Assembly: GCF_900100695.1 (NCBI RefSeq)
Contig: NZ_FNCF01000005.1
Span: 300,228 to 364,227 of the forward strand
Length of the DNA stretch: 64,000 nucleotides
Source of the DNA: Klenkia brasiliensis
Lineage (GTDB): Bacteria; Actinomycetota; Actinomycetes; Mycobacteriales; Geodermatophilaceae
Direction of reading: 5' to 3'
Each line of letters starts with the position of its first letter. Positions within the stretch are counted from its first letter, which is position 1. Below the pieces are notes generated by a model. It was given only the letters and a program-made list of their open reading frames with translations, was not told where the DNA came from and searched no databases. Both the position numbers and the translations under genes were made by a program. This document shows, one piece after another, positions 51,702-60,838 of this stretch.

Positions 51702-52612
51702 GCCCCCGCCGTCCCGACGCCGACGTCCCGCCCGGCCTGCTGGTGGTCGACAAGCAGCCCGGCATGACCTCCCACGACGTGGTGGCCCGGGCCCGGCGCG
51801 CGCTGTCGGTGCGCAAGGTCGGCCACGCCGGCACCCTGGACCCGATGGCCACCGGGGTGCTGGTGCTCGGCGTCGGCGCGGCCACCCGGCTGCTCGGCCA
51901 CCTCGCGGGCAACGACAAGGCCTACGCGGCCACGGTGCGGTTCGGGCAGACCACGGTGACCGACGACCGCGAGGGCGAGGTGCTCACCACCACCCCGGCC
52001 GGGGCGCTCACCGACGAGCAGGTCCGGGCCGCGCTGGCGCAGCAGACCGGTCCGTTGCAGCAGGTGCCGTCGGCGGTCAGCGCGGTGAAGGTCGGCGGGG
52101 TGCGGTCCTACGACCGGGTCCGCGCCGGCGAGCAGGTCGAGCTGGCTCCCCGCCCGGTCACCGTGCACTCGCTGGCCGTGCTCGACGTCCGCCGGCCGAC
52201 CGCGGACCTGGTCGACGCCGACGTCGAGGTGGTCTGCTCCACCGGCACCTACATCCGCGCCGTCGCCCGCGACGCCGGGGCCGCGCTCGGCGTCGGCGGG
52301 CATCTCACCGCGCTGCGGCGCACCCGGTCGGGCCCGTTCGACCAGGCCGCCGCCCGCCCGGTCGAGGACGCCGCGGCCGCCCTGCTGGCCGGCGCCGGCG
52401 CGGGGTTCGTGCCGCTGACCGCCGCGGCCACCGCGGTGTTCCCGGAGCGGCCGGTCTCCGCGGAGGAGGCGGTCGACCTCGGGCACGGCAAGCGGGTCGC
52501 CGCCACCGGCGCGCCCGGCCTGCACGCCGCGGTCGACCCCACCGGCCGGCTGGTCGCGCTGGTCGAGGACACCGGCCGCACGGCCCGGGTGTCGGTGGGC
52601 TTCCCCGCCTGA
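51698..52612 (+). CDS. truB: tRNA pseudouridine-55 synthase
   Basis: Forms pseudouridine 55 in the T-loop of tRNAs. It is 304 aa: PPGLLVVDKQPGMTSHDVV, the catalytic loop GHAGTLDPMATGVL (Asp48), and the C-terminal PUA-like region. GTG 51698 shares bases with the MATE stop. It ends the infB operon, 2 bases before the convergent dehydrogenase gene. Confidence 0.96.
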   Translation: MSPRRPDADVPPGLLVVDKQPGMTSHDVVARARRALSVRKVGHAGTLDPMATGVLVLGVGAATRLLGHLAGNDKAYAATVRFGQTTVTDDREGEVLTTTPAGALTDEQVRAALAQQTGPLQQVPSAVSAVKVGGVRSYDRVRAGEQVELAPRPVTVHSLAVLDVRRPTADLVDADVEVVCSTGTYIRAVARDAGAALGVGGHLTALRRTRSGPFDQAAARPVEDAAAALLAGAGAGFVPLTAAATAVFPERPVSAEEAVDLGHGKRVAATGAPGLHAAVDPTGRLVALVEDTGRTARVSVGFPA

Positions 52613-52614
52613 GC

Positions 52615-53571
52615 TCAGCCGACCGGCGTCGGGGGCTCCTGCCCGGTCAGCACCGCTGCCGCGTTGCGGGCGGCCAGCACGGCCATCGCCTCCCGGGTCT
52701 GCACGGTCGCCGACCCCAGGTGCGGGGTCAGCAGCACGTCGTCGCGGCCCACCAGGCCGGGGTGGAGCGCGGGTTCGTCCTCGAACACGTCCAGCGCCGC
52801 GCCCCGGATCTCCCCGGCCTCCAGCGCCGCCACCAGCGCTGCCTCGTCGACCACCGGGCCGCGGGCGGTGTTGACCAGGAAGGCGGTCGGGCGCATCGAC
52901 CGCAGCGCGGCGGCGTCCACCAGGTGCCGGGTGCCGGGGGTCAGCGGGCAGTGCAGGGACACCACGTCGGAGCTCGCCAGCAGGTCGGCGAGCGGCAAGC
53001 GCTCGGCGGGCGGGGCGTCGGCGGCAGCGGGGTGGCGGGCCGCGTAGGCGACGTGCATCCCGAACGCCGCCGCCCGGCGGGCCACCGCCTGCCCGATCGC
53101 GCCGTAGCCGACCAGTCCCAGCCGGGCCCCGCGCAGCCCCGTGCCGAGCATGAAGTCCAGGTCCCAGCCCCACGACCGGCCCGCGCGCAGCAACCGGTCG
53201 CCCTCGCCGACCCGCCGGGTGATGCCCAGCAGCAGGGCCAGGGTCAGGTCGGCGGTCGCGTCGGTGAGCACGCCGGGGGTGTTGGTGACCCTGACACCGC
53301 GCCGCCGGCAGGCCTCGACGTCGACGTTGTCGTAGCCGACCGCGATGTTGGCGACCACCTTCAGCTGGGGGCCGGCGGCGTCCAGCAGGGCGTCGTCGAC
53401 CCGGTCCAGGAGCAGGCAGACCAGCGCGTCGGCGCCGGCCACGGCGGTGCGCAGCTCCTCGGCGCCCAGCGGCCGGTCCACCTCGGGGCGGTGGACGTCG
53501 GCGACGGCGGTCAGCACCGCCACCGCGGCGTCCGGCAGCCGCCGGCTCAGCACCACCCGGGGTCGGTCCAC
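52615..53571 (-). CDS. D-2-hydroxyacid dehydrogenase (glyoxylate/hydroxypyruvate reductase-like)
   Basis: A 318-aa NAD(P)-dependent enzyme. The nucleotide-binding GLVGYGAIGQAVARRA, the catalytic Arg in VNTARGPVVDEAAL, the Glu in FEDEPAL and the His in LLTPHLGSATVQTR are all present. The N-terminal KVVANIAVGYDNVDV is typical of glyoxylate reductases; the exact substrate is inferred. GTG 53571 is the fitting start. The downstream gene on its 5' side encodes a DMT permease on the same strand, 17 bases away. Confidence 0.92.
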   Translation of the reverse strand: MDRPRVVLSRRLPDAAVAVLTAVADVHRPEVDRPLGAEELRTAVAGADALVCLLLDRVDDALLDAAGPQLKVVANIAVGYDNVDVEACRRRGVRVTNTPGVLTDATADLTLALLLGITRRVGEGDRLLRAGRSWGWDLDFMLGTGLRGARLGLVGYGAIGQAVARRAAAFGMHVAYAARHPAAADAPPAERLPLADLLASSDVVSLHCPLTPGTRHLVDAAALRSMRPTAFLVNTARGPVVDEAALVAALEAGEIRGAALDVFEDEPALHPGLVGRDDVLLTPHLGSATVQTREAMAVLAARNAAAVLTGQEPPTPVG

Positions 53572-53588
53572 GACCGGACCGTACGGCG

Positions 53589-54395
53589 TCAGCGGGACCG
53601 GTGCGGCCGCGCCAGCAGGAGCACCCCGGCGACGGTGAGCGCCAGCCCCGCCACCAGCACCGGTGCCCACCCCGGCCGCAGCCGGTCCCCGAGCAGGGCC
53701 AGCCCGACCAGCCCGGGCACCACCACCTGGGTGGTCGACAGCACCGCGGTCACCGTGCCGACCGCGCCCGAGCGCAGGGCGGCGGCGGTCCACAGCGTGC
53801 CGGTCAGCCCCAGCACCAGGACGGCGTACGCCAGCGGCTCGGCGGCGAGCTCCAGCACCGACGCCCACCCGGCCGACCGCACGTGCAGGGCCCGCACCGA
53901 CAGCGCCACCCCGCCGTAGGCGAGCCCCGCCGCCGCCGCGGTCGCCACCGCCGTCCCCGACCGGCGCACCGGCTCCAGGGCGAGCAGCGTGACGACGGCG
54001 ACGGCGAGCAGCGCCGGTTCCGCGGCGGCGGGCAGCGCGGCCGGCCGCCCGGGCTGCGCCGCGGCGGCGACCAGCACCGAGCCGAGGACGACGGCGACCA
54101 CCCCCGCCAGGGAGCGCCGCGGCAGGTCGCGCACCCGCCCGGGCCGGCCGGCCACCGTCGTCACCGCGACCGCCCCGGCCAGCACCGACTGCACGGTGAC
54201 CACCGGCAGGGAGCGCAGCGCCACCACCGACAGCACCCAGCCCAGGCCGTCCAGCACCAGCCCGCCGACGTAGCGGGGCTGGGTGGCCAGCGGCCGGCCC
54301 GGCCGCACCCGCCGGCTGCCCTCGGCCTCCAGCAGCGAGGCGGCGCTGTTGACCAGCATGGCCAGGACGGCGGCGGCCAGCGCCAGCTCGGTCAC
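53589..54395 (-). CDS. DMT/EamA-like permease
   Basis: A 268-aa integral membrane protein with about 9-10 hydrophobic segments and the two-fold EamA-like layout of drug/metabolite transporters. The second half has GAVGTVTAVLSTTQVVVPGLVGLALLGDRL in outline, ending in a basic tail. Substrate unknown. GTG 54395 begins a short extracellular or membrane segment; no soluble extension is needed. It is transcribed with the dehydrogenase gene. Confidence 0.83.
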   Translation of the reverse strand: MTELALAAAVLAMLVNSAASLLEAEGSRRVRPGRPLATQPRYVGGLVLDGLGWVLSVVALRSLPVVTVQSVLAGAVAVTTVAGRPGRVRDLPRRSLAGVVAVVLGSVLVAAAAQPGRPAALPAAAEPALLAVAVVTLLALEPVRRSGTAVATAAAAGLAYGGVALSVRALHVRSAGWASVLELAAEPLAYAVLVLGLTGTLWTAAALRSGAVGTVTAVLSTTQVVVPGLVGLALLGDRLRPGWAPVLVAGLALTVAGVLLLARPHRSR

Positions 54396-54452
54396 GCCGG
54401 AGATGGTCCCCGACCGGTGTGGGCCGCGGCCGGGTGGGGCAGGGGAAGAGGC

Positions 54453-54770
54453 ATGAGCGTCGTGAAGATCAACGTGCTGACCGTGCCCGCCGAGGCCCGG
54501 GAGCGGCTCGAGGACCGCTTCGCCAACCGCGCCGGGGCCGTGGAGTCCTCCGACGGGTTCGAGTGGTTCGAGCTGCTGCGCCCGGTCGAGGGGATCGACT
54601 CCTACCTCGTCTACACCCGCTGGCGCAGCGAGGAGGACTTCCAGGCCTGGCAGGACGGGCAGGACTTCGCCCGCGGCCACTCCGGCGGCGGGTCGGGGAT
54701 GGCCCCGGCCGCGACCGGGTCGCACGTGTGGACGTTCGAGGTGGTCACCCAGGCGGCGGCGAAGAGCTGA
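54453..54770 (+). CDS. mhuD: MhuD/IsdG-like heme-degrading monooxygenase
   Basis: A 105-aa ABM-fold protein very similar in layout to mycobacterial MhuD: SVVKINVLTVPAEA at the start, LLRPVEGIDSYLVYTRW, DFQAWQDGQDF. The catalytic Asn7 and Trp66 positions are conserved, and a histidine at 76 lies one position from the MhuD heme ligand. It would open heme to release iron. ATG 54453 follows AGGGGAAGAGG. No heme importer is nearby; the gene overlaps the convergent hydrolase by 26 bases. Confidence 0.86.
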   Translation: MSVVKINVLTVPAEARERLEDRFANRAGAVESSDGFEWFELLRPVEGIDSYLVYTRWRSEEDFQAWQDGQDFARGHSGGGSGMAPAATGSHVWTFEVVTQAAAKS

Positions 54771-55749
54771 GCGGGGCGGGGTCGCCCGCCGCAGGGCCCG
54801 GCGCGGTGTCGGTCACCGAGCTGGCGCCGCGCACCGCGTCGGCCCACCGCCGCTCCCGCTCCGCCGGGGTGAGGACGTCCTCGGCCGTCGCCGTCACGAA
54901 GTCGGTGACGACGTCGGCGAACCGGCGGGGGTCGTCCACCTGCGGGAAGTGCCCGGCCCCGGGGAACACCTCCAGCCGGCTGCCCGGCAGCAGCGCGTGC
55001 AGCTCGTGGGCGTGCCGCACCGGGATGACGGCGTCCGCCGCGCCCCACACCAGCAGCAGCGGCAGGGCCTGCGCCAGGTACACCCGGTCGGCGGCGCTGA
55101 CCCGCTGACCGCCGGTGTCCAGCACCGCGCGGGCGGTGTGCACGAAGGCCGCACGGGCATCGGCGTCGGCGAGGGTGTCCAGCCCGCTGACCACCTGCGT
55201 GGTGCCCGGCGGCGTCCAGCGCTGCAGGGGCCGCAGCACCTGCCGGCCGGCGGCGCGGGTCCACCGGTTGAACACCGCCGGCAGCACGTACTCCGCGCCC
55301 GGCAGGGTGACCGCGCGCAGGGCGGGGGAGACGTCGCGGCCCAGGCCGCCGGAGTCGACCAGCACCAGGCGCTCGACCAGGGCGGGGAACTGGTGGGCGA
55401 ACTGCAGCGCCACCCCACCGCCCAGGCTGTGGCCGACCACGGTCGCCGACCCGGCCCCCAGCACGGTGAGCAGGTCGCGGGCCTGGGTGGCGAAGGCGCC
55501 CAGGCTGTAGTCGCCGGGCGGCTTCTCCGACTCGCCGTGGCCCATCAGGTCCGGCGCCACCACCCGGTGGGTGCGGGCCAGCTCGTCCAGGGCCGGGCCG
55601 AAGCTGGCGCCCGAGCCGAGCAGGCCGTGCACCAGCAGCAGGACCGGCCCCCCGGTGCCGCCGACCCGGGCGGACAGGTCGTGGCCGTGCAGCCGGACCC
55701 GCACCTGCCGCACGTGCGGCGTCGTCCAGGGTGTGACCGCGGGTGACAT
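54745..55749 (-). CDS. Alpha/beta hydrolase
   Basis: A 334-aa alpha/beta-hydrolase: oxyanion LLLVHGLLGSG, nucleophile elbow VVGHSLGGG, acid LLVWGAADAVIP, and histidine PGAGHFPQVDDP. The cap region between residues 130 and 230 contains LPAVFNRWTRAAG. The last ~50 residues are Ala/Pro/Ser-rich. Substrate unknown; haloalkane dehalogenase- or lipase-like proteins share these motifs. It is divergent from ilvE. Confidence 0.9.
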   Translation of the reverse strand: MSPAVTPWTTPHVRQVRVRLHGHDLSARVGGTGGPVLLLVHGLLGSGASFGPALDELARTHRVVAPDLMGHGESEKPPGDYSLGAFATQARDLLTVLGAGSATVVGHSLGGGVALQFAHQFPALVERLVLVDSGGLGRDVSPALRAVTLPGAEYVLPAVFNRWTRAAGRQVLRPLQRWTPPGTTQVVSGLDTLADADARAAFVHTARAVLDTGGQRVSAADRVYLAQALPLLLVWGAADAVIPVRHAHELHALLPGSRLEVFPGAGHFPQVDDPRRFADVVTDFVTATAEDVLTPAERERRWADAVRGASSVTDTAPGPAAGDPAPLSSSPPPG

Positions 55750-55857
55750 GCAACCGAGCGTAGGTCGCTCCGGCCGGGCCGCGCTGCGGCGCGGGTCTAG
55801 GGTGCAGGGGGCCGGGCAGGTGCCCGGCGCAGTCCCCGAAGCCTCGAAGTGGGAGCC

Positions 55858-57003
55858 ATGACCGACACGCTCAGCCCCAGCCACACCTCCTCGCGCACGT
55901 TCGCCGAGGGCGTGCCGCTGGTGGTGGAGCAGGCGACCCGCCGCCCGGTGGCCGAGCGCGAGCAGCTGCTCGCCGACCCCGGCTTCGGCAAGGTCTTCAC
56001 CGACCACATGGTCGTGGCCCGCTACGTCGCCGGCCGCGGCTGGACCGAGGCGAAGCTGACCGGGTACGCCCCGCTGCAGCTGGACCCCAGCACCGCCGCG
56101 CTGCACTACGCGCAGTCGATCTTCGAGGGCCTCAAGGCCTACGCCCAGCCCGACGGCTCGGTGGCGGTCTTCCGGCCCGAGCAGAACGCGGCCCGGATGG
56201 CCCGCGGAGCGGTCCGCATGGCGATGCCGCCGGTCCCGGCCGAGGGCTTCCTGGCCGCCGTCGACGCCCTGGTCGACGCCGACCGCGACTGGGTGCCCAC
56301 CGGCCCCGACCAGACGCTGTACCTGCGCCCCTACCAGCTGGCCGTGGAGCCCTTCCTCGGCGTCCGCCCCGCCGCCGAGTACCTGTTCGTGGTCATCGCC
56401 AGCCCGGCCGGTGCCTACTTCCCGCGCGGCGTCCAGCCGGTGTCGGTCTACCTGTCCGAGGACTACATCCGGGCCGCCCCCGGCGGCACCGGCGACGTCA
56501 AGTGCGCCGGCAACTACGCGGCCAGCCTCCTGGCCCAGGAGCAGGCCATCGCGGCCGGCTGCGACCAGGTCGTCTGGCTCGACGCCACGGAGAAGAAGTA
56601 CGTCGAGGAGATGGGCGGGATGAACCTGTTCTTCGTCCTCGGCGCGGGCGACGACGCCGAGCTGGTCACCCCCGAGCTGACCGGCACCCTGCTGCCCGGC
56701 ATCACCCGCGAGTCGCTGATCACCGTCGCGCGCGAGCTCGGCCACCGGGTCACCGAGCGCCGGTTCTCCGTCGATGAGTGGCGCGCCGGGGTGGCCGACG
56801 GCTCGATCACCGAGACCTTCGCCTGCGGCACCGCCGCGGTGATCACCCCGGTCGGCCACGTGAAGGCCCGCACCGGTGACTTCACCGTCGGCGACGGCAC
56901 CCCGGGTGCGGTGACCATGGCGCTGCGCGAGCGGCTGCTCGACATCCAGCACGGGCGCGTCGCCGACGAGCACGGCTGGCTGCACACCGTCACCGCCGGC
57001 TGA
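55858..57003 (+). CDS. ilvE: Branched-chain amino acid aminotransferase
   Basis: Transfers the amino group for Leu, Ile and Val synthesis and breakdown. It is 381 aa, class IV PLP enzyme, with the Schiff-base lysine in GDVKCAGNYAAS (Lys215), YAQSIFEGLKAY, YLRPYQLAVEPFLG and FACGTAAVITPVG. ATG 55858 has GGGAG just upstream (55851-55855); a GTG 9 bases earlier is possible. It is followed after 1 base by ribF. Confidence 0.96.
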   Translation: MTDTLSPSHTSSRTFAEGVPLVVEQATRRPVAEREQLLADPGFGKVFTDHMVVARYVAGRGWTEAKLTGYAPLQLDPSTAALHYAQSIFEGLKAYAQPDGSVAVFRPEQNAARMARGAVRMAMPPVPAEGFLAAVDALVDADRDWVPTGPDQTLYLRPYQLAVEPFLGVRPAAEYLFVVIASPAGAYFPRGVQPVSVYLSEDYIRAAPGGTGDVKCAGNYAASLLAQEQAIAAGCDQVVWLDATEKKYVEEMGGMNLFFVLGAGDDAELVTPELTGTLLPGITRESLITVARELGHRVTERRFSVDEWRAGVADGSITETFACGTAAVITPVGHVKARTGDFTVGDGTPGAVTMALRERLLDIQHGRVADEHGWLHTVTAG

Positions 57004-57004
57004 C

Positions 57005-57964
57005 GTGCAGCGCTGGCGCGGCCTGGAGGCGACTCCCGGCGACCTGGGCCGGACCGTGGTCACCGTCGGCATGTACGACGGCGTCCACCGCGGGCACCAG
57101 CAGCTGATCGGCGCCGCGGTGGACCGGGCACGCAGCCTGGGCCGCCCGGCCCTGCTGCTGACCTTCGACCCGCACCCGGCCGAGGTCGTGCGGCCCGGCG
57201 CCCACCCGGCGATCCTCACCTCGGCCGACCGCAAGGCCGAGCTGGTCGCCGAGCTGGGCGTGGACGCGATGTGCGTGCTGCCCTTCACCCCGGAGTTCAG
57301 CCGGTTGTCGCCGGAGTCCTTCACCCACACCGTGCTGGTCGAGCACCTGCACGCGGTGGCGGTCGTGGTGGGGGAGAACTTCAGCTACGGCCACCGCGCC
57401 GCCGGCGACGTCGCCTCCCTGACCCGCGAGGGACGGCGGTTCGGCTTCGCCGTCGAGGGCCTGGACCTGGCGGCGGACTCCGCCGGCGGGGGAGAGGTGA
57501 CGATCTCCTCCACCTACATCCGGGCCTGCGTGGCCGCCGGTGACCTCGGTGCGGCGGCCCGCGCGCTGGGCCGCCCGCACCGGGTGGACGGCGTGGTGGT
57601 CAAGGGCGACCAGCGCGGCCGCGAGATGGGCTACCCGACGGCGAACGTGGAGTCCCCGCCGTACACCGCGGTCCCCGCCGACGGCGTCTACGCCGGTCAC
57701 CTGGTGCTGCGGGACCGGCAGGGCCGCAGCGGCCGGCGCTTCCCGGCGGCGATCTCGGTGGGCACCAACCCGACCTTCCAGGGCACCCACCGCACCGTGG
57801 AGGCGTTCCTGCTGGACTGGTCCGGGGACCTCTACGGCGAGCACGTGGGCGTGGAGTTCGTCGAGCGGCTGCGCCCGATGGTGGCCTACACCGGCATGGC
57901 GGCGCTCATCGAGCAGATGGACCTCGACGTCGCCGAGACCCGGCGCGTCCTGGGCACCGTGTAA
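57005..57964 (+). CDS. ribF: Bifunctional riboflavin kinase / FAD synthetase RibF
   Basis: Makes FMN and FAD. At 319 aa it has the FAD synthetase domain (VTVGMYDGVHRGHQQLI; FSYGHRAAGD; ISSTYIR) and the C-terminal riboflavin kinase domain (GYPTANVE; ISVGTNPTF; VEFVERLRPM). GTG 57005 begins right after the ilvE stop. It lies upstream of rpsO, a pairing conserved in many bacteria because of the truB-ribF-rpsO-pnp order. Confidence 0.96.
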   Translation: MQRWRGLEATPGDLGRTVVTVGMYDGVHRGHQQLIGAAVDRARSLGRPALLLTFDPHPAEVVRPGAHPAILTSADRKAELVAELGVDAMCVLPFTPEFSRLSPESFTHTVLVEHLHAVAVVVGENFSYGHRAAGDVASLTREGRRFGFAVEGLDLAADSAGGGEVTISSTYIRACVAAGDLGAAARALGRPHRVDGVVVKGDQRGREMGYPTANVESPPYTAVPADGVYAGHLVLRDRQGRSGRRFPAAISVGTNPTFQGTHRTVEAFLLDWSGDLYGEHVGVEFVERLRPMVAYTGMAALIEQMDLDVAETRRVLGTV

Positions 57965-57974
57965 CCTCGTGCCG

Positions 57975-57993
57975 ACGTCGGCTCGTCCGACGT
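57975..57993 (+). terminator. Hairpin between ribF and rpsO
   Basis: ACGTCGG (57975-57981) pairs with CCGACGT (57987-57993) with a 5-base loop. It is short and may be a terminator of ribF or part of an rpsO leader. Confidence 0.45.
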
Positions 57994-58055
57994 GTGTGCA
58001 TGCTGCCCCCGTGACACCGACCGGGGGCCACACGTGACCTGCCCAGGAGGCACCC

Positions 58056-58325
58056 ATGGCGCTGGAGAGCGCGACGAAGAAGCAGATCATGACCGAGTAC
58101 GCGACGGTCGAGGGTGACACCGGGTCCCCCGAGGTGCAGGTGGCGATGCTGACCCGACGGATCAGCGACCTGACCGAGCACCTCAAGCAGCACAAGCACG
58201 ACCACCACAGCCGGCGGGGCCTGCTCCTGCTGGTCGGCCGGCGTCGCCGGCTGCTGAACTACCTGGCCAAGACCGACATCAACCGCTACCGCTCGCTCAT
58301 CGAGCGGCTCGGTCTGCGCCGCTAG
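58056..58325 (+). CDS. rpsO: 30S ribosomal protein S15
   Basis: An 89-aa S15, the standard length, with [30 protein letters not shown] and [22 protein letters not shown], the conserved helix bundle binding 16S rRNA. ATG 58056 has SD AGGAGG (58045-58050). It is followed by a terminator and then pnp. Confidence 0.97.
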   Translation: MALESATKKQIMTEYATVEGDTGSPEVQVAMLTRRISDLTEHLKQHKHDHHSRRGLLLLVGRRRRLLNYLAKTDINRYRSLIERLGLRR

Positions 58326-58331
58326 CACGTC

Positions 58332-58369
58332 GAGGGGACCGGCTCCGCGCTCCGCGGGACGGTCCCCTC
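58332..58369 (+). terminator. Hairpin after rpsO
   Basis: GAGGGGACCG (58332-58341) pairs with CGGTCCCCTC (58360-58369), with an inner GCGC/GCGG pairing. It starts 7 bases after the stop and is followed by TCTCCC. Confidence 0.8.
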
Positions 58370-58495
58370 TCCCGTGCGGCACCCGCCGCACGGGCCCAGG
58401 CGGACCCGCACCGGCCCTGGTCGCGCACCGCGCACGGCCCGGTCCTCGGTAGTGGCCCCCGGGACGCGGCAGGCACCAGCCCCGCGACCCGAGGG

Positions 58496-58570
58496 CTTCG
58501 ATCGAAGACCGGTCCCAGGGACCACCCGGCGCACCCCGCCGAACCAAGAGGGCGCCGCCGCATGCGGCGC
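58496..58570 (+). promoter_or_regulatory. Three successive dyad elements in the pnp leader
   Basis: CTTCGATCGAAG (58496-58507, perfect 12-base palindrome), GGTCCC-A-GGGACC (58511-58523) and GCGCCGC...GCGGCGC (58552-58570, 5-base loop), the last ending just before the Shine-Dalgarno AGGAAGAGGA of pnp. Pnp leaders in other bacteria carry a stem cleaved by RNase III for autoregulation; these could serve that purpose. Confidence 0.5.
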
Positions 58571-58588
58571 AGGAAGAGGACTCACGAG

Positions 58589-60838
58589 ATGTCCGCACCC
58601 ACCGACACCATCGACTACGACGCCGAGGACGGCGTCTTCACCGCCTCCGCGGTGATCGACAACGGGTCCTTCGGGTCCCGCACCGTCACCTTCGAGACCG
58701 GGCGGCTGGCCAAGCAGGCCGCCGGCTCCGTCGTCGCCACCATGGGCGACACCACGCTGCTGTCGGCCACCACGGCCGGCCGCCAGCCCAAGGACCACTT
58801 CGACTTCTTCCCGCTGACGGTGGACGTCGAGGAGCGGATGTACGCGATCGGGAAGATCCCCGGTTCGTTCTTCCGCCGCGAGGGCCGTCCGTCGGAGGAC
58901 GCGATCCTCACCTGCCGCCTCATCGACCGCCCGCTGCGCCCGACCTTCGCGAAGGGCCTGCGCAACGAGGTCCAGGTCGTCATCAGCGTGCTCTCGCTGG
59001 ACCCCGACCACCTCTACGACGTGCTGGCCATCAACGGCGCCTCGGCGTCCACCCAGCTCTCGGGCCTGCCCTTCTCCGGCCCGGTCGGCGCCACCCGCGT
59101 CGCGCTGATCAACGGCCAGTGGGTCGGCTTCCCCACCCACACCGAGCTCGAGGACGCCGTCTTCGACATGGTCGTGGCCGGGCGGGTCCTGCCCGACGGC
59201 GACGTCGCGATCATGATGGTCGAGGCCGAGGCCACCGAGAAGACCATCGAGCTGGTCGCCGGCGGCGCCACCGCCCCCACCGAGGAGGTCGTGGCGCAGG
59301 GCCTCGAGGCCGCCAAGCCCTTCATCAAGGCGCTGTGCGAGGCGCAGTCGGCGCTGGCCGGCAAGGCCGCCAAGCCCGTGCAGGACTTCCCCCGCTTCCT
59401 GGACTACCAGGACGACGTCTACGCCGCCGTCGAGGCCCAGGCGCACGAGAAGCTGACCGTGGCCCAGGCCATCGCCGGCAAGGCCGAGCGCGAGGACGCC
59501 ACCGACGTGCTCAAGGACGAGGTCAAGGCCGCGCTGGCCGACCAGTTCGAGGGCCGCGAGAAGGAGATCTCCGCCGCCTTCCGCGCCGTCACCAAGAAGG
59601 TCGTCCGGCAGCGCATCCTGCGCGACAAGGTCCGCATCGACGGCCGTGGCGTCACCGACATCCGCCCCCTGTCGGCCGAGGTCGAGGTGCTCCCGCGGGT
59701 GCACGGCTCGGCGCTGTTCGAGCGCGGCGAGACCCAGATCATGGGCGTCACCACGCTGAACATGCTCCGCATGGAGCAGCAGCTGGACACCCTGAACCCG
59801 GTGACCCGCAAGCGGTACATGCACAACTACAACTTCCCGCCGTACTCCACCGGCGAGACCGGCCGCGTGGGCTCGCCCAAGCGCCGCGAGATCGGCCACG
59901 GCGCCCTCGCCGAGCGCGCGCTGCTGCCCGTGCTGCCCGACCGCGAGGAGTTCCCCTACGCGATCCGGCAGGTGTCCGAGGCGCTGGGCTCCAACGGCTC
60001 GACCTCGATGGGCTCGGTCTGCGCCTCGACCCTGTCGTTGCTCAACGCCGGTGTGCCGCTGCGCGCCCCGGTCGCCGGCATCGCCATGGGTCTGGTCTCC
60101 GACCAGGTCGACGGGAAGACCGAGTACGTCGCGCTGACCGACATCCTCGGCGCCGAGGACGCCTTCGGCGACATGGACTTCAAGGTCGCCGGCACCAAGG
60201 ACTTCGTGACCGCCCTCCAGCTGGACACCAAGCTCGACGGCATCCCCTCCGACGTCCTCGCCGGTGCGCTGACCCAGGCCCGCGCGGCCCGGCTGCACAT
60301 CCTCGACGTCATGCTCGAGGCCATCGACGGCCCCGACGAGATGAGCCCGTTCGCCCCCCGGGTGACCACGGTGCGCATCCCGGTCGACAAGATCGGCGCG
60401 GTCATCGGCCCCAAGGGCCAGATGATCAACGCGATCCAGGACGAGACCGGCGCCGACATCACCATCGAGGACGACGGCACGATCTACGTCGGCGCCTCCG
60501 ACGGCCCCTCGGCCCAGGCCGCGGTCGACCGGATCAACGCCATCGCCAACCCGCAGCTGCCCAAGGTCGGCGAGCGGTTCCTGGGCACGGTCGTCAAGAC
60601 CACCGCCTTCGGTGCCTTCGTCTCCCTGCTGCCCGGCCGCGACGGCCTGGTGCACATCAGCAAGCTGGGCAACGGCAAGCGGATCGCCAAGGTCGAGGAC
60701 GTCGCCAACGTCGGCGACAAGCTGCAGGTCGAGATCACCGACATCGACGCCCGCGGCAAGATCAGCCTCGTCCCGGTCGTGGACGCGGCCGCCGAGGCCG
60801 CCCCGGCCGAGGCCGCTGCCGCGCCCGCGGGTGAGTGA
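58589..60838 (+). CDS. pnp: Polynucleotide phosphorylase
   Basis: 3'-5' phosphorolytic exonuclease and guanosine pentaphosphate synthetase-type enzyme. It is 749 aa with two RNase PH domains ([17 protein letters not shown]...; [31 protein letters not shown]), a KH domain ([19 protein letters not shown], near residue 610) and an S1 domain ([26 protein letters not shown]). ATG 58589 follows AGGAAGAGGA. The stop overlaps the M16 gene by 4 bases. Confidence 0.97.
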   Translation: MSAPTDTIDYDAEDGVFTASAVIDNGSFGSRTVTFETGRLAKQAAGSVVATMGDTTLLSATTAGRQPKDHFDFFPLTVDVEERMYAIGKIPGSFFRREGRPSEDAILTCRLIDRPLRPTFAKGLRNEVQVVISVLSLDPDHLYDVLAINGASASTQLSGLPFSGPVGATRVALINGQWVGFPTHTELEDAVFDMVVAGRVLPDGDVAIMMVEAEATEKTIELVAGGATAPTEEVVAQGLEAAKPFIKALCEAQSALAGKAAKPVQDFPRFLDYQDDVYAAVEAQAHEKLTVAQAIAGKAEREDATDVLKDEVKAALADQFEGREKEISAAFRAVTKKVVRQRILRDKVRIDGRGVTDIRPLSAEVEVLPRVHGSALFERGETQIMGVTTLNMLRMEQQLDTLNPVTRKRYMHNYNFPPYSTGETGRVGSPKRREIGHGALAERALLPVLPDREEFPYAIRQVSEALGSNGSTSMGSVCASTLSLLNAGVPLRAPVAGIAMGLVSDQVDGKTEYVALTDILGAEDAFGDMDFKVAGTKDFVTALQLDTKLDGIPSDVLAGALTQARAARLHILDVMLEAIDGPDEMSPFAPRVTTVRIPVDKIGAVIGPKGQMINAIQDETGADITIEDDGTIYVGASDGPSAQAAVDRINAIANPQLPKVGERFLGTVVKTTAFGAFVSLLPGRDGLVHISKLGNGKRIAKVEDVANVGDKLQVEITDIDARGKISLVPVVDAAAEAAPAEAAAAPAGE

